Assembly (NCBI GenBank): GCA_011391855.1
Contig: JAABPT010000081.1
Span: forward strand, 1-6,600
DNA length: 6,600 nt
Origin: Burkholderiales bacterium
GTDB taxonomy: Bacteria > Pseudomonadota > Gammaproteobacteria > Burkholderiales > Burkholderiaceae_C
Reading direction: 5' to 3'
Below the pieces are notes generated by a model. That model saw only the letters and a program-made list of their open reading frames with translations. It searched no databases and was not told the origin of the DNA. The number at the start of each line of letters is the position of its first letter. Position 1 is the first letter of the stretch. Shown in pieces: positions 5,283 to 6,600 of the stretch. The position numbers and the translations under genes were made by a program.

Positions 5283-6600
5283 CTATGCTTTAGCGCCGAC
5301 GGCGCCGGAGTCGGTGGCCTGGCCATTGAATCGATAGGCGATGAAACCGAAGATCAGGTAACCAATCGCCATCACGATCATCGCGCCGAACACCGCGTCC
5401 TTGCCAGACGCATACAGCGCGTAGAAGCTGTAAAGCATCGCCACCATCAGCACCGCGACGTTGCGGTTGAAGAGCGAATCTTCGACCTTCGACTTGCGCA
5501 TGATGATCATCAACGCCGACAGCGACGTGACATACGGGATCAGGTTCGTCACCGCCGCCAGGCTGACCAGCTTTCCGAACTGCGCGGTCGCATCGGGCGA
5601 CATGGTCGATACCGCCATCGCCGTCTGCAGCCCGCCGGCCACGAGCATGCCGACGATGGGTGCGTCGGCGGCCGTGACCTTGGCGAAGAACTTCGGGAAC
5701 ATGCGCTGTTCGGCCGCGGCCTTGGACACCTGCGCCAGCGTGAACTGCCAACCGAGCAGCGAGCCCAGGCAGGCCGCCACGGCCAGCACCAGGATCACGT
5801 TGCCGACCCAGGGCGTGAACATCTTGGCGTAAACCAGCGCGAACGGCGCGGTCGAGGCGGCCAGCTCGGCGTTGGGCACGATGCCCTGGATGACGGTCGT
5901 CGACAGGATGTAGACCACGGCCGCGCCGCCGGTGCCGAACAGGCAGGCCAGCGGCACGTTTTTCTTCGGGTTCTCGACCGCATCGGAGTTGGCGGCCGCC
6001 GACTCCATGCCGAGAAACGCCCACAGTGTGAGCGGAATGCTGGTGGTGATGGCGTCACTGAATGGAGCGTTGTGCGGATTCCAGGCCGCACTGAACACCG
6101 AGCCCTGGAACCAGAACCAGCCAATGATCGACAGGCCGGCCACGGGGATGATCACGCCCCAGACCGTGATGGCGCCGATCTTGCCGGTGATGCGCGGGCC
6201 GCCGAAGTTGGCCACCGTGGTCAGCCACAGCAGCCCGACCACGCCGACAAACAACGGTGTCGAGCCGGTGCCGAGCCACGGGAAGAATGGCGTCATGTAG
6301 CCCACCGCCGAGATCGCGATGGCCACGTTGCCGATGGCCAGCGACAGGTAGTAGAGGTAAGAGGCCATGAAGAAGCCCGACTTGCCGTGCGCCTCTTCGG
6401 TGTAGGCCGACATGCCGCCGGAACGGCTGCAAAACAGGCCGCACTGCGCGAAGCAGTAGGCAATGGCCATCGAGCCGACGGCGGTGACGCCCCACGACAG
6501 CAGCGAAACCGCGCCAATCTGCGCCATGCTGGCGGGCAACATGATGATGCCCGAACCCATCATGTTCACTGCGACGAGCGTCGTCAGCCCCATGAGGGTC
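5283..6600 (-). CDS. potE: PotE-type APC amino acid/amine antiporter (N-terminus cut)
   Basis: This inner-membrane exchanger of the APC superfamily (basic amino acid/polyamine antiporter group) swaps an external amino acid for the amine made by a decarboxylase. Counting from the Met at 6593, 436 residues are visible, with about twelve hydrophobic helices. The frame continues past that Met to the edge, and PotE has about eleven more residues there, so the true start is outside. NMMGSGIIMLP (10-20), VANFGGPRITG (127-137), ITVWGVIIP (142-150), LWAFLGMESA (190-199) and GSLLGWQFT (277-285) follow E. coli PotE closely as I remember it. Of the residues reported as important in PotE, C62, Y92, W201, E207, C285, W292 and K301 are kept (here C51, Y81, W191, E197, C275, W282, K291). 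C210, C286, Y308 and Y425 are changed to A200, L276, M298 and F415. PotE-like ancestry is clear, but exchange of arginine/agmatine rather than ornithine/putrescine is plausible given the AdiA-type partner. Confidence 0.9.
   Translation of the reverse strand, partial: TLMGLTTLVAVNMMGSGIIMLPASMAQIGAVSLLSWGVTAVGSMAIAYCFAQCGLFCSRSGGMSAYTEEAHGKSGFFMASYLYYLSLAIGNVAIAISAVGYMTPFFPWLGTGSTPLFVGVVGLLWLTTVANFGGPRITGKIGAITVWGVIIPVAGLSIIGWFWFQGSVFSAAWNPHNAPFSDAITTSIPLTLWAFLGMESAAANSDAVENPKKNVPLACLFGTGGAAVVYILSTTVIQGIVPNAELAASTAPFALVYAKMFTPWVGNVILVLAVAACLGSLLGWQFTLAQVSKAAAEQRMFPKFFAKVTAADAPIVGMLVAGGLQTAMAVSTMSPDATAQFGKLVSLAAVTNLIPYVTSLSALMIIMRKSKVEDSLFNRNVAVLMVAMLYSFYALYASGKDAVFGAMIVMAIGYLIFGFIAYRFNGQATDSGAVGAKA

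Larger units (their letters stand above)
543..6600 (-). other. Probable four-gene operon: antiporter, binding protein, decarboxylase, porin
   Basis: Four minus-strand genes follow one another with gaps of 70, 46 and 31 bases, each of the last three with a recognisable ribosome binding site. No terminator-like hairpin with a T-run is seen in any gap. The functions fit one amino acid decarboxylation pathway spanning outer membrane, periplasm, inner membrane and cytoplasm. The promoter must lie beyond 6600. Co-transcription is inferred from spacing and function, not shown. Confidence 0.7.

Overview
The window is GC-rich, with strong G/C preference at third codon positions. It looks like a chromosomal piece of a Gram-negative proteobacterium, most likely a beta-proteobacterium of the Burkholderiales. 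That placement is an inference from base composition, the DcaP-type porin and the style of the binding protein; no rRNA or other phylogenetic marker is present.

Layout, left to right. A plus-strand reading frame that is open at the left edge ends at 288 (unknown protein, probably a C-terminal part). The 254 bases at 289-542 hold no intact gene, but on the minus strand (319-542) they read like the eroded C-terminal end of a protein with one frameshift. The rest of the window is one co-directional minus-strand gene set. In transcription order it contains a PotE-type amino acid/amine antiporter (5283 to beyond 6600, N-terminus cut by the window edge), a periplasmic amino-acid-binding protein (4304-5212), an AdiA-type arginine decarboxylase (1951-4257) and a DcaP-type outer-membrane porin (543-1919). 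The intergenic gaps are only 70, 46 and 31 bases, so these four genes are probably one operon. Its promoter lies outside the window, and no convincing terminator is visible after the porin.

How the genes work together (inference). The decarboxylase converts arginine to agmatine plus CO2 and consumes a cytoplasmic proton. The antiporter would bring in the amino acid and export the amine. The binding protein would capture amino acid in the periplasm, and the porin would let it across the outer membrane. The set thus has one protein for each compartment a substrate must cross. Three points stand out. The decarboxylase is of the arginine type while the antiporter is on the PotE (ornithine/putrescine) scaffold, with substitutions at several PotE substrate residues. 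The binding protein has no ABC permease or ATPase gene beside it. A dedicated porin is included in the set. No mobile element, CRISPR array, tRNA or rRNA gene was seen.
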